NCBI GenBank assembly: GCA_002471225.1
Contig: DKPO01000018.1
Span: 35,218-99,217 of the forward strand
DNA: 64,000 bases
Direction of reading: 5' to 3'
DNA from: Porphyromonadaceae bacterium UBA7332
GTDB taxonomy: Bacteria > Bacteroidota > Bacteroidia > Bacteroidales > UBA7332
Shown here piece by piece: positions 51,930 to 60,519 of the stretch. The stretch's first letter is position 1. Each line of letters starts with the position of its first letter. The translations under genes and the position numbers were made by a program. The notes beneath the pieces were generated by a model, which was given only the letters and a program-made list of their open reading frames with translations, made no database searches and was not told the DNA's origin.

Positions 51930-54900
51930 TTATGCTTTGATATTTTTGAAAATCGTATTTGCCAGTAAGTATAGTATAGGGATAATGATCAGTGAAAGCA
52001 GTGTCGACAATAAGAGTCCGCCGATTACAACCGTTGCAAGAGGCCTTTGTACCTCGGCTCCCGCTGAAGTGGATATCGCCATCGGGATGAATCCCATAGC
52101 AGCCACAAAACCGGTAAGAAGAACAGCTCTCAGCAGTTCGACCGTACCATCCGTAACGATCTTATATACATCGCCCCGATGTTCTTTTCTCATTTTCTCA
52201 TAATGATTGATCAAAACAATCCCATTTAATACGGCCACCCCAAAGAGTGCAATGAAACCAACTCCGGCTGTTATACTGAAAGGCATTCCTCTGAAATATA
52301 ATCCTAAGATACCTCCGATTGCAGATAATGGAACCGTGATAAAAATCAGGAAGGTGTATTTGAATGAGCGGAACGCAAAGAAGAGTAATAAAAGAATCAG
52401 CATTAAGGCTGCCGGAATGGCTATAGCTAAACGTTGTTTTGCGTTACGCAGATTCTCAAACTGTCCTCCGTATTCGATATAGTAACCTGGCTCAAGAGAC
52501 AGGTTTGCCTGCAAAAGCTCATCAATTTCATTCACAATACCTTCTACATCTCCTCCGCGTACATTTACACCGATGGCGATACGTCTTTTAGTCATGTCCC
52601 GGTTTATCAGCATCGGACCTTTTACGAACTCGACTTTTGCAACTTCGCTCATTGGGATTTGGATACCTGCAGGAGTACGGATGAAGAGTTTATTCAAATC
52701 CAGTTCATTGATATTTCCCTGATTGAAGCGAATAACCAAATCGAATTGTCTCTCATTTTCATAAACCGCACCGGCTATCTCTCCGGCATAAGCAGCGCGA
52801 ATCGTCGAATTTAGCTCATCGATATTTAAGCCGTGGCGTGCAATCTTAGATCTGTCAAACTGAATGATCAATTGTGGTAATCCGATCACCTGTTCAACCT
52901 TCACATCTGTTGCTCCCTGCACTTTTTGTATATGTTTGGCTGCCTCATTGGCTTGTCTGAAAAGCTCTTCCATATTTTCGCCATAGATCTTAATAGCGAT
53001 ATCAGACTTAGATCCGGTCATCAATTCGTTGAAACGTAGCTGAATCGGTTGCGAAATGTTGAAAGTAGCACCCGGTACGTCAGCTAATGTATGGCTGATC
53101 AGATCAGCCATTTCATTCCGGTCTTTCGTTGTTTTCCATTCTTTCGCAGGTTTCATGATAACCATAATGTCGGCATCTTCAATACCCATAGGGTCAGTAG
53201 GTACTTCTGCCGTTCCGATCTTGGAGATAACTTCCTCGATTTCCGGAATAGTCTCTAATAAATGTCTTTCGGCACGAGTTGCAATCTCAATACTCTCTTT
53301 CAAAGAGCTGCCCGGAGGTAAAGACATCTGTACGGCAAAATCACCCTCATCCTGATTCGGGAGAAACTCTCCTCCCATATTTTTGAATATGAAAAGTGAA
53401 ATGATGAACAGAGCTAATGCGCCGGATAAAACGACGTATTTAAAGCGGATGGCTTTCAATAATACAGGACGGAACCATTTCTGAAGTTTGATAATCATTT
53501 TGTCGGAGAAATTCTCACCTGCATGCACTTTCTTATTCAGGAATAGTGAGCACATTAATGGAATATACGTCATAGACAGAATCAATGCACCTATTATGGC
53601 AAAGATTAATACCTGAGCCATCGGTTTAAAGGTTTTACCTTCTATTCCCGTTAAAGTAAGAATTGGGAAGAATACGATCAAAATGATCAATACGGCAAAG
53701 GCTGCCGATTTAGCAATCTCTTTGGATGATTTGTAAACTGCTACACTCATTTCTTCCTGTGTCAGCTTTTTGCCTGCGAAACGTAGATGGAGATGAGTAA
53801 GAATACCCTCTACAATTACGATCGACCCGTCTATAATAATACCAAAGTCAATAGCACCTAATGACATCAGATTGGCGGATACACCAAATATTCTCATAAG
53901 AATAAATGAGAATAACATGGCTAAAGGGATGGTTGATGCCACGATTAATCCGGCACGGATATTTCCTAAAAAGAACATGAGAACAAGAAAAACAATGATG
54001 GCTCCTTCAATCAGGTTCTTGATAACTGTCGAAATATTACGGTTCACAAGGGCTGACCGATCCAGATACGATCGGATATGTATGCCTTTGGGAAGCATGG
54101 TGTTTACCTTTTCAACTCTTTTCTGAATCTCGCCCATTACCTGATTGGCATTAGCTCCTTTCAGCATCAGTGTAATGCCACCTACACATTCTCCTTTTCC
54201 GTTTTTAGTCATTGCTCCGAAACGTTTGGCACTCGAATAGCGGACTTTACCCAGATCATTGATTGTAATTGGAACTCCGTTACGGTTTGCTACAACAACC
54301 TGAGCGATATCATTCAGATCCTGGATCATCCCTTCAGAACGGATATAATAGGCATTGTTGTATTTTTCAATGTAGCTTCCTCCCGAGTTTTGATTATTCA
54401 GGCTTAATGCTTCATACACTTCACTGATAGTCACATTAAGAGAGCGCATCAGGTTCGGATCAACCGCAACTTCATATTGTTTCAGATAACCACCGAAACT
54501 GGATATTTCAACAACTCCCGGGATTCCGGATAAATTACGCTTGACGATCCAGTCCTGGATTGTACGAAGTTCCATCGCGTCATATTTATCTTCATATCCG
54601 GGTTCAACCTCGAGTGTATATTGAAATATTTCTCCCAATCCGGTCGTAATAGGCATAAGTTCGGGTTTTCCCAGATTCTCCGGAATATCCCCCATAACCG
54701 TCTGGAGTTGTTCGTTTACTAACTGGCGGGTGTCTAATGTGGGTACATCATCTTTAAATACGACGGTAACAACAGACAATCCATATCGGGATACCGAACG
54801 AATTTCTGTAACGTTCAGAATATTCGACATGGATATTTCGATAGGAAATGTAATTAACTTTTCTACTTCTTGTGGCGATAAGTTAGGCGATACGGTAACA

Positions 54901-55046
54901 ATCTGCACTTGATTATTGGTAATATCCGGTACGGCATCGACAGGTAGAGTCGCCATACTGTAAATACCCAATAAAGAAAAAATCGCCGTTGTGATTAAAA
55001 CAAAGTATTTGTTCTTTAATGAAAATTCTATAATTCTATTAAGCAT
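51930..55046 (-). CDS. CzcA/CusA-family heavy-metal RND efflux pump
   Basis: This 1038-residue pump has twelve transmembrane helices and two large periplasmic loops. The proton-relay motif of helix 4 reads DFGIIIDGSIVIVEG with Asp400, Asp406 and Glu413, the pattern of the HME1 (zinc, cobalt, cadmium) group rather than the CusA group. GEFLPNQDEGDFAVQMSLPPGSS is typical of the porter domain. It is the first pump gene; adaptor and channel follow. The His-rich small membrane protein encoded upstream on the same strand adds to a divalent-metal role. The ion specificity is a family-based inference. Confidence 0.95.
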   Translation of the reverse strand: MLNRIIEFSLKNKYFVLITTAIFSLLGIYSMATLPVDAVPDITNNQVQIVTVSPNLSPQEVEKLITFPIEISMSNILNVTEIRSVSRYGLSVVTVVFKDDVPTLDTRQLVNEQLQTVMGDIPENLGKPELMPITTGLGEIFQYTLEVEPGYEDKYDAMELRTIQDWIVKRNLSGIPGVVEISSFGGYLKQYEVAVDPNLMRSLNVTISEVYEALSLNNQNSGGSYIEKYNNAYYIRSEGMIQDLNDIAQVVVANRNGVPITINDLGKVRYSSAKRFGAMTKNGKGECVGGITLMLKGANANQVMGEIQKRVEKVNTMLPKGIHIRSYLDRSALVNRNISTVIKNLIEGAIIVFLVLMFFLGNIRAGLIVASTIPLAMLFSFILMRIFGVSANLMSLGAIDFGIIIDGSIVIVEGILTHLHLRFAGKKLTQEEMSVAVYKSSKEIAKSAAFAVLIILIVFFPILTLTGIEGKTFKPMAQVLIFAIIGALILSMTYIPLMCSLFLNKKVHAGENFSDKMIIKLQKWFRPVLLKAIRFKYVVLSGALALFIISLFIFKNMGGEFLPNQDEGDFAVQMSLPPGSSLKESIEIATRAERHLLETIPEIEEVISKIGTAEVPTDPMGIEDADIMVIMKPAKEWKTTKDRNEMADLISHTLADVPGATFNISQPIQLRFNELMTGSKSDIAIKIYGENMEELFRQANEAAKHIQKVQGATDVKVEQVIGLPQLIIQFDRSKIARHGLNIDELNSTIRAAYAGEIAGAVYENERQFDLVIRFNQGNINELDLNKLFIRTPAGIQIPMSEVAKVEFVKGPMLINRDMTKRRIAIGVNVRGGDVEGIVNEIDELLQANLSLEPGYYIEYGGQFENLRNAKQRLAIAIPAALMLILLLLFFAFRSFKYTFLIFITVPLSAIGGILGLYFRGMPFSITAGVGFIALFGVAVLNGIVLINHYEKMRKEHRGDVYKIVTDGTVELLRAVLLTGFVAAMGFIPMAISTSAGAEVQRPLATVVIGGLLLSTLLSLIIIPILYLLANTIFKNIKA

Positions 55047-55200
55047 AAACGCATGATATTAAGGAAGTACTTTTTCAATAAAAGAAAAAGTCTTCTTATG
55101 TTCTGTTTATTATCATTTGGACTCTTTCTGATAGATATAACGATTGTGCCGATGAAAAAGATCATCGGATTTGTTGTTTAACTATCAAAACTATAGGTGT

Positions 55201-55599
55201 TTAGATGTTTAATAGAATGTATGGAGGAGGACGTGAGAATAGTTTGTATCTGAAACCTTCACGAAGTTTATATACGAAGTCATCAAATACGGCTCCCCGT
55301 TTCTTCTGTATAGAAACGAAAAGTAAATTATGAAATAAAAGAATAGCAAAAACCAGCTTGGTTATATCCCGGATAACGGTAAATACAATTGTATCAGATG
55401 TCTGTTTCTGAGTCTTTTTGACATGAGTGCTGAATGAATAGTCAATTGTATGAGCCTCATGGAGCTCTGATGTTTTAACAGGATTGGTTTTGCCGTAAAT
55501 GTGTTTAGTAAGAAGTGTATGCGAATGATGATGTGGAACAATGTTATGAACCACTGTTATAAGGTAAAGAATGAAATAAATTAACGCATACTTTTTCAT
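55201..55599 (-). CDS. Small His-rich membrane-associated protein of the metal efflux locus
   Basis: The ATG at 55599 gives 132 residues. The N-terminal hydrophobic segment is followed directly by a His cluster (VHNIVPHHHSHT), and a second hydrophobic segment lies near residue 85 (ITKLVFAILLFHNLLFVS). The C-terminus is basic and Pro-rich (FSRPPPY). Proteins with this plan often precede CzcCBA operons in Bacteroidota and may bind metal in the periplasm for the pump or a sensor. I do not know its function with certainty. It lies 154 bases upstream of czcA, and a -7 match lies 30 bases before it. Confidence 0.7.
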   Translation of the reverse strand: MKKYALIYFILYLITVVHNIVPHHHSHTLLTKHIYGKTNPVKTSELHEAHTIDYSFSTHVKKTQKQTSDTIVFTVIRDITKLVFAILLFHNLLFVSIQKKRGAVFDDFVYKLREGFRYKLFSRPPPYILLNI

Positions 55600-55628
55600 A
55601 AAAATCAAAAGAAGAGTTTTGACTTCTG

Positions 55629-55636
55629 CAAAACTA
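55629..55636 (-). promoter_or_regulatory. Candidate -7 box of the metal efflux locus
   Basis: On the minus strand the sequence reads TAGTTTTG, a match to TAnnTTTG, 30 bases upstream of the His-rich protein start. A -33 element is not clear. Confidence 0.5.
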
Positions 55637-55696
55637 ATAAATTAGCTTTAATTTATGACACTTTTGCTTCAGTTCGCACAAAAGATTTGTTATAGA

Positions 55697-55729
55697 TTGG
55701 TGTGAGAAACACAATTATTTTTACATTTG
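55697..55729 (+). promoter_or_regulatory. Promoter of the rel-yaaA operon
   Basis: TTG at 55697-55699 and TACATTTG at 55722-55729 match the -33 and -7 elements with a 22-base gap. Transcription would start near 55733, which makes a TTG start at 55734 unlikely. Confidence 0.65.
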
Positions 55730-55757
55730 TGTCTTGATCATGGTAGAAAAAACAATT

Positions 55758-57989
55758 ATGACAGAAGAAAGAATGAAAGATGAAACCTTGGAAGACCAGT
55801 TAATAGAACAAGAATTTCAAGAACTCTTAAATGATTATCTGAACTCCAATCATCGTAAAAAAATAGAAATCATAACTAAGGCCTTTTTGTTTGCAAAAAA
55901 TGCCCATGCAGGTATGAGACGAAAATCAGGTGAGGCCTATATTTTCCATCCCATTGCCGTAGCACGCGTCGTTGCAAGAGAAATGGGACTAGGTTCGACT
56001 TCTATTGTCTCTGCTCTTTTACATGATGTCGTTGAGGATACGGAATATACGGTTGAAGACATTCGGAATATGTTTGGTGATAAAGTTGCCGAAATTGTAG
56101 AAGGTCTTACTAAAATTGCGGGTGGTATTTTTGGTGATAAAACATCATCGCAGGCTGAGAATTTCCGTCGTTTACTTCTGACAATGGCAAAAGACGTACG
56201 GGTTATTCTTATTAAAATGGCTGACCGTTTGCATAATATGCGAACATTATCCTATATGACTCCTGCCAAGCAATATAAAATTGCAGGAGAAACGTTGTAC
56301 TTGTATGCCCCGTTGGCTCATCGTCTGGGGTTATTCGCAATTAAAACAGAACTTGAAGATCTAAGCTTTAAATATGAACATCCTGAAGTTTACGATTCAA
56401 TAACGCGTAAGATCAGGGATACGGAACAAGAACGTTCGAAACTCTACCATAATTTTGCAGATCCTATTATCGACAAGCTTGATGGAATGGAGCTGCATTA
56501 CGATATGAAGGAGCGTGTTAAGTCGGCTTATTCTATCTGGCAAAAAATGCAGAAAAAGAATATCTCTTTTGAAGAGGTATATGATCTGTATGCCGTTCGT
56601 ATCATCTTTCAACCCCGTGATGGTTTTACGGAGAAACAGGAATGCTGGAATATCTATAACGTGATTACTGGCATTTACATGCTTCATCCGGATCGTATCA
56701 GGGATTGGGTGAATCGTCCTAAAGCAAATGGCTATCAGGCTCTGCACTGTACCGTAATGGGACCAAACGGACAATGGGTCGAGGTTCAGATCCGGAGTCA
56801 GCGTATGGATGATATTGCCGAACGTGGTTTTGCTGCTCATTTCCATTATAAGAATGTGGGTATGGGTGATGAAAACCGTGAATTAGATAAATGGCTGGAA
56901 ACAGTTAAAGATATTCTGGAAAATCCGGAACCTGTAGCAATGGATTTTCTTGACACAATTAAGCTGAATGTATTCGTCTCAGAGATATTTGTGTTTACAC
57001 CTAAAGGAGAAATGAAAATGATGCCTTTGGGAGCTACAGCCTTAGATTTTGCCTACCTGCTTCACACTGATATCGGTAATCACTGTATCGGTGCGAAAGT
57101 CAATCATAAATTAGTACCTTATAGCTATAAACTTCAAAGTGGAGATCAGGTTGAAATTCTGACCTCAAAAGCTCAGCGCATTAAAGAGGAATGGTTATCA
57201 TTCGTCATAACTCCTCAGGCAAAAAATAAAATTAATGCCGAATTGCGCCGTCGCCGCCGTGCGATTATCACGGAAGGTGAAGAAACCGTTACGAAGTTTA
57301 TGGCTGACATAACGGATCAAAATGCTTTTATTGTCAAAATGATTGATGTTCTGGGTTTGATATCAAAGGATGATTTGTATTATCGCGTAGGCAATAAAAC
57401 ACTGATTCTGGATAACAATGTAATGGACAAAGTGCTTGGTAAGAAAAGTTTCTTCCGTTCGTTGCTTCCATCTTTTATCTCATCGGAGAAAAAAGAGCAT
57501 AAGAATACGACTTTGAACCCGCAGGAAAGTATAGATAAGAAGAAAGATTATCTGCTGACAGAAGAGCAATGCGGACAGACCTATCATTTGATGGAGTGCT
57601 GCGGACCGATTCCGGGTGATGATGTATTGGGTTATATCAACTCAGATGGTATTGTAGAAGTACACAAACGGCAGTGTGAGGTAGCTATGCGTCTCAAAAG
57701 CAGTTATGGCAAGAACTTGTTGAATACCGATTGGGGCGAATTTAAGAAAAAAGGATTCCCTGTTACTATTCTGATTGACGGAATTGACGGGATGGGAGTC
57801 TTATTAAATATAGCGAGTGTATTGACAACGGAGATGACTGCTAACATGCAAAGTGTACATATCGAAACCAAAGATGGCATTTTCGAAGGTTCATTCTCGG
57901 TATATGTTCATAATGTAGAAGAGGTCAATCGTTTGTGCAAGCGTCTGCTTGGTGTAAAAAGTTTACGAAGAGCCGTTCGTCAGGAATAA
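55758..57989 (+). CDS. RelA/SpoT family (p)ppGpp synthetase/hydrolase
   Basis: The protein makes and degrades the alarmone (p)ppGpp. It has an N-terminal HD hydrolase domain (AYIFHPIAVARVV and SALLHDVVEDTEYT), the synthetase domain (YDLYAVRIIF and NRPKANGYQALHCTVMG), a TGS domain (VFTPKGEMKMMPLGATALDF) and a C-terminal ACT domain (GMGVLLNIASVL). Both active sites look intact, so it should be bifunctional. The start at ATG 55758 gives 743 residues and leaves a normal leader from the predicted promoter; ATG 55740 is the alternative. yaaA follows 16 bases after the stop and is probably cotranscribed. Confidence 0.95.
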   Translation: MTEERMKDETLEDQLIEQEFQELLNDYLNSNHRKKIEIITKAFLFAKNAHAGMRRKSGEAYIFHPIAVARVVAREMGLGSTSIVSALLHDVVEDTEYTVEDIRNMFGDKVAEIVEGLTKIAGGIFGDKTSSQAENFRRLLLTMAKDVRVILIKMADRLHNMRTLSYMTPAKQYKIAGETLYLYAPLAHRLGLFAIKTELEDLSFKYEHPEVYDSITRKIRDTEQERSKLYHNFADPIIDKLDGMELHYDMKERVKSAYSIWQKMQKKNISFEEVYDLYAVRIIFQPRDGFTEKQECWNIYNVITGIYMLHPDRIRDWVNRPKANGYQALHCTVMGPNGQWVEVQIRSQRMDDIAERGFAAHFHYKNVGMGDENRELDKWLETVKDILENPEPVAMDFLDTIKLNVFVSEIFVFTPKGEMKMMPLGATALDFAYLLHTDIGNHCIGAKVNHKLVPYSYKLQSGDQVEILTSKAQRIKEEWLSFVITPQAKNKINAELRRRRRAIITEGEETVTKFMADITDQNAFIVKMIDVLGLISKDDLYYRVGNKTLILDNNVMDKVLGKKSFFRSLLPSFISSEKKEHKNTTLNPQESIDKKKDYLLTEEQCGQTYHLMECCGPIPGDDVLGYINSDGIVEVHKRQCEVAMRLKSSYGKNLLNTDWGEFKKKGFPVTILIDGIDGMGVLLNIASVLTTEMTANMQSVHIETKDGIFEGSFSVYVHNVEEVNRLCKRLLGVKSLRRAVRQE

Positions 57990-58005
57990 ACAACAGGAGG
58001 TAGAT

Positions 58006-58767
58006 ATGATTATAATTTTATCACCGGCAAAAACGCTGGATTATGAAACACAAATGCCTGAGGTGAAGGTATCTCAACCTCAGTTCGAAAAACAGGCGGA
58101 AGAACTGAATCAGGTGATTCAGCCTTTGACTCCGGGTGATCTTTCTGCTTTGATGAAGATAAGTCCGCAATTGGCTATGCTGAATTACGAGCGAAATCAA
58201 TCATTTATGCATGCAGATGCACCAAAACGACCTGCTGTACTGGCATTTGATGGGGATGCCTATGAAGGGATGGATCCTTATACTTTCACATCATCTGACT
58301 TTGACTTTGCACAGAATCATTTACGCATTCTTTCCGGATTGTACGGAGTCCTCCGTCCTTTAGATGAGGTGAAACCCTATCGTCTTGAGATGGGCATTAA
58401 GTTACCGAATCCGAAAGGAAAAAACTTATATGAGTTCTGGAGTAAGGAACTGAATGCATATTTTGATGATTTACTAAGTAAAGATGATGGTGTTCTGATT
58501 AATTTAGCTTCAGAAGAATATTCGAAAGCAGTTAATCTTAAAGAAACAGCTAAAAGATATCGCATTATCACCCCTGTATTTAAAGATAATCGGGGTAATG
58601 GATTAAAAGTAATCTCATTTCTGGCTAAAAAAGGAAGAGGAATGATGACGCGTTATATAATTGAAAATAAAATTTCAGATCCTGAAAAATTGAAAGAGTT
58701 TGAAATGGGAGGGTACGCATACAGCGAAGAACTTTCCTCAGATAATCAATGGGTTTTTGTACGATAG
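58006..58767 (+). CDS. yaaA: YaaA-family peroxide stress protein
   Basis: This 253-residue protein matches the DUF328/YaaA family in length and in motifs: the N-terminal LSPAKTLDYE, the central RILSGLYGVLRPLDEVKPYRLEMG, split here over residues 106-127, and LINLASEEYSKAV. In E. coli YaaA limits damage from hydrogen peroxide by lowering free iron. It is cytoplasmic and follows rel in one operon, a stress-related pairing. Confidence 0.95.
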   Translation: MIIILSPAKTLDYETQMPEVKVSQPQFEKQAEELNQVIQPLTPGDLSALMKISPQLAMLNYERNQSFMHADAPKRPAVLAFDGDAYEGMDPYTFTSSDFDFAQNHLRILSGLYGVLRPLDEVKPYRLEMGIKLPNPKGKNLYEFWSKELNAYFDDLLSKDDGVLINLASEEYSKAVNLKETAKRYRIITPVFKDNRGNGLKVISFLAKKGRGMMTRYIIENKISDPEKLKEFEMGGYAYSEELSSDNQWVFVR

Positions 58768-58812
58768 GATAGATTTCTATTGTTTAGAAATGCATTAATT
58801 ATCACTAATCCG

Positions 58813-58843
58813 TTGAAAATATATATCCATTGTGTTATCTTTG
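58813..58843 (+). promoter_or_regulatory. Promoter of the queuosine-precursor transporter gene
   Basis: TTG at 58813-58815 and TATCTTTG at 58836-58843 match the -33 and -7 elements with a 20-base gap. The predicted transcript starts near 58847, leaving a leader of about 95 bases. Confidence 0.75.
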
Positions 58844-58846
58844 CAG

Positions 58847-58941
58847 CCCGAAACTGTAAAATTAAATAACAACCGAGAGTCGTTTTCGGAAACGGGAACG
58901 ACTCTCCGTGTGCTTGGTAAACCACGTAAAAAACAAGAATT
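58847..58941 (+). ncRNA. Structured 5' leader of the queuosine-precursor transporter (candidate regulatory RNA)
   Basis: A perfect 10-bp hairpin (GAGAGTCGTT at 58875-58884 with AACGACTCTC at 58897-58906) is directly followed by a second hairpin (CGTG at 58907-58910 with CACG at 58923-58926), and the A-rich ribosome-binding region follows. The 5' segment CCGAAAC (58848-58854) can pair with GTTTTCGG (58882-58889) apart from one bulged base, which competes with the first stem, and CCCG at 58847-58850 can pair with CGGG in the first loop at 58893-58896. These alternatives would suit a switch. I cannot match it to a known preQ1 riboswitch class. Confidence 0.45.
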
Positions 58942-59625
58942 ATGGAAAATAATAAAGTCTCTGTTCCCTTCATGGTGATGGGAATCGTTTTTTGTGTATG
59001 TCTGGTTGTCTCGAATATTCTTGAGACAAAATTAATCCAAATGGGTCCGATCACTGCGACTGCCGGATTAATCGTATTTCCTTTGTCTTATATTATTAAT
59101 GACTGTATCGCCGAGGTTTGGGGATTCAAAAAAGCGCGTCTGATTATTTGGGCCGGCTTTGCCATGAACTTCCTTGCAGTTCTGTTTATTCAGATTGCTA
59201 TCCATTTGCCGGGTGCACACTTCTGGGAACATCAGGATGCGTTTGCTACGATTTTCGGATCGACGCCACGTATTGCGGTTGCCAGTTTGTTAGCATTCTT
59301 AGTGGGTTCGTTCCTGAATGCATATATTATGAGTAAGATGAAGGTAATGACTAAAGGTAAGTACTTTTCCCTTCGTGCCGTAGTTTCGACGCTTATTGGT
59401 GAATCAGCCGATTCATTAGTATTCTTTCCAATTGCGTTTGCCGGAATTGTACCTGTTGAAGAACTGTTTTTGTTAATCGTGACACAAGCGATTCTTAAGT
59501 CAGCCTATGAGTTTTTAATCCTTCCAATTACATTGAAAGTGGTTAATTATGTGAAACGTATTGATAAGAGTGACGTATACGATACGGATATATCTTACAA
59601 TATTCTGAAAGTTAAAGAGGTGTAA
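58942..59625 (+). CDS. yhhQ: Queuosine precursor transporter (YhhQ/QPTR family)
   Basis: This 227-residue inner-membrane protein has six or seven transmembrane helices. Family-typical motifs are SNILETKLIQ at about 27-36, ITATAGLIVFPLSYIINDCI in the second helix region, and GESADSLVFFPIAF. YhhQ proteins take up preQ0, preQ1 or queuine for queuosine tRNA modification. The gene is followed 37 bases later by queF, which uses preQ0, so salvage and synthesis are linked. A structured leader lies upstream. Confidence 0.93.
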   Translation: MENNKVSVPFMVMGIVFCVCLVVSNILETKLIQMGPITATAGLIVFPLSYIINDCIAEVWGFKKARLIIWAGFAMNFLAVLFIQIAIHLPGAHFWEHQDAFATIFGSTPRIAVASLLAFLVGSFLNAYIMSKMKVMTKGKYFSLRAVVSTLIGESADSLVFFPIAFAGIVPVEELFLLIVTQAILKSAYEFLILPITLKVVNYVKRIDKSDVYDTDISYNILKVKEV

Positions 59626-59662
59626 GCCCCGAAATCTTTTGTAAACAATCAAAGTTTGAGAA

Positions 59663-60124
59663 ATGAAGAATCCGCAAGAGTCCCTTACCCTTCTGGGGAA
59701 TGCTAAAACAGTGTACAAAGATGATTATGCGCCTGAAGTTTTAGAGGCGTTTAATAACCGTCATACAGACAATGATTATTGGGTAAAGTTTGATTGCCCG
59801 GAATTTACAGGCTTATGCCCGATTACCGGACAACCTGATTTCGCTACAATCATCATCAGTTATATCCCTGATATCAAGATGGTAGAAAGTAAGAGTCTGA
59901 AGCTCTATTTGTTCAGCTTCAGAAATCACGGTGCTTTCCACGAAGATTGTGTCAATATTATTATGAAAGACCTGATCCGTCTGATGGATCCGAAATACAT
60001 TGAAGTAACAGGCATTTTTACGCCACGTGGAGGTATTAGCATCCACCCGTATTGCAATTACGGACGTAAAGGTACTAAGTACGAAGAACTGGCAACATCG
60101 CGTTTATTCAATCACGATAAATAG
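59663..60124 (+). CDS. queF: NADPH-dependent 7-cyano-7-deazaguanine reductase QueF
   Basis: This 153-residue protein is the short, unimodular QueF type. It reduces preQ0 to preQ1 in queuosine biosynthesis. The catalytic Cys is in FTGLCPITGQPDF near residue 52, and the QueF motif VESKSLKLYLFSFRNHG binds NADPH. It is coexpressed with the YhhQ-type transporter. Its terminator lies 13 bases downstream and is one of two identical copies that flank the next three genes. Confidence 0.96.
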   Translation: MKNPQESLTLLGNAKTVYKDDYAPEVLEAFNNRHTDNDYWVKFDCPEFTGLCPITGQPDFATIIISYIPDIKMVESKSLKLYLFSFRNHGAFHEDCVNIIMKDLIRLMDPKYIEVTGIFTPRGGISIHPYCNYGRKGTKYEELATSRLFNHDK

Positions 60125-60136
60125 TCTGTTTTTCGG

Positions 60137-60191
60137 TAGCATACAAAAAAGGTTCTCAGCAGCAGATTTGCTCTGAGAACCTTTTTTTATA
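60137..60191 (+). repeat. 55-bp direct repeat, left copy, containing the queF terminator
   Basis: These 55 bases occur again without a mismatch at 62028-62082. The core is an intrinsic terminator: GGTTCTCAG at 60151-60159 pairs with CTGAGAACC at 60173-60181, flanked by six A and seven T. The sequences on both sides of the two copies differ, so the repeat boundaries are sharp. Confidence 0.92.
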
Positions 60192-60241
60192 ATATTCGGA
60201 TTATAAATGCTTGAATTCAATAAGCTTATAAGATAAGTTAT

Positions 60242-60249
60242 TATATTTG
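60242..60249 (+). promoter_or_regulatory. -7 box of the three-gene cassette
   Basis: TATATTTG matches TAnnTTTG. It lies 18 bases before the ATG at 60268. The cassette therefore appears to have its own promoter as well as its own terminator. No -33 element lies at the normal distance. Confidence 0.55.
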
Positions 60250-60267
60250 AGGCTTAAAATATATGTT

Positions 60268-60519
60268 ATGGATCCTATAAATTCTTATTATCAACATTTT
60301 AAAGGAGGCTTATATAAACTTCTTTACCTTGGTCGGGATAGTGAAACACTTGAAGAGGTAGTTGTTTATGAAGCACTTTATGGAGATAAAAGTATATGGG
60401 TGAGACCAAAAAAACTTTTCTTTGAAGAAATAGAGATTAATAATAAGCGGATTCCGCGCTTTAGAAAACTTACCAATGAAGAACTATTATGCTTACAAAA
60501 AGAGAGCAGGAATACCTGA
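60268..60519 (+). CDS. DUF1653 small protein
   Basis: From ATG 60268 the protein has 83 residues with the DUF1653 pattern: YYQHFKGGLYKLLYLGRDSE, then VVYEALYGDKSIWVRPKKLFFE and PRFRKL. DUF1653 proteins are usually single-domain, with an SH3-like predicted fold and no assigned function. A TTG 21 bases upstream lies inside the -7 box and was not used. Its last 31 bases overlap the start of the next gene in another frame, so the two are probably coupled in translation. It is the first gene of the cassette between the two direct repeats. Confidence 0.85.
   Translation: MDPINSYYQHFKGGLYKLLYLGRDSETLEEVVVYEALYGDKSIWVRPKKLFFEEIEINNKRIPRFRKLTNEELLCLQKESRNT

Noticed and set aside
55734..55757. TTG start for rel
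   Set aside because: It coincides with the predicted transcription start; two downstream ATGs fit better.
58847..58941. Known preQ1-I riboswitch
   Set aside because: The conserved loop and C-rich segment of that class are not seen; only the A-rich tail is similar, and that is common before Bacteroidota start codons.
60247..60267. TTG start for DUF1653
   Set aside because: It is part of the -7 box, and DUF1653 homologues begin near the ATG at 60268.
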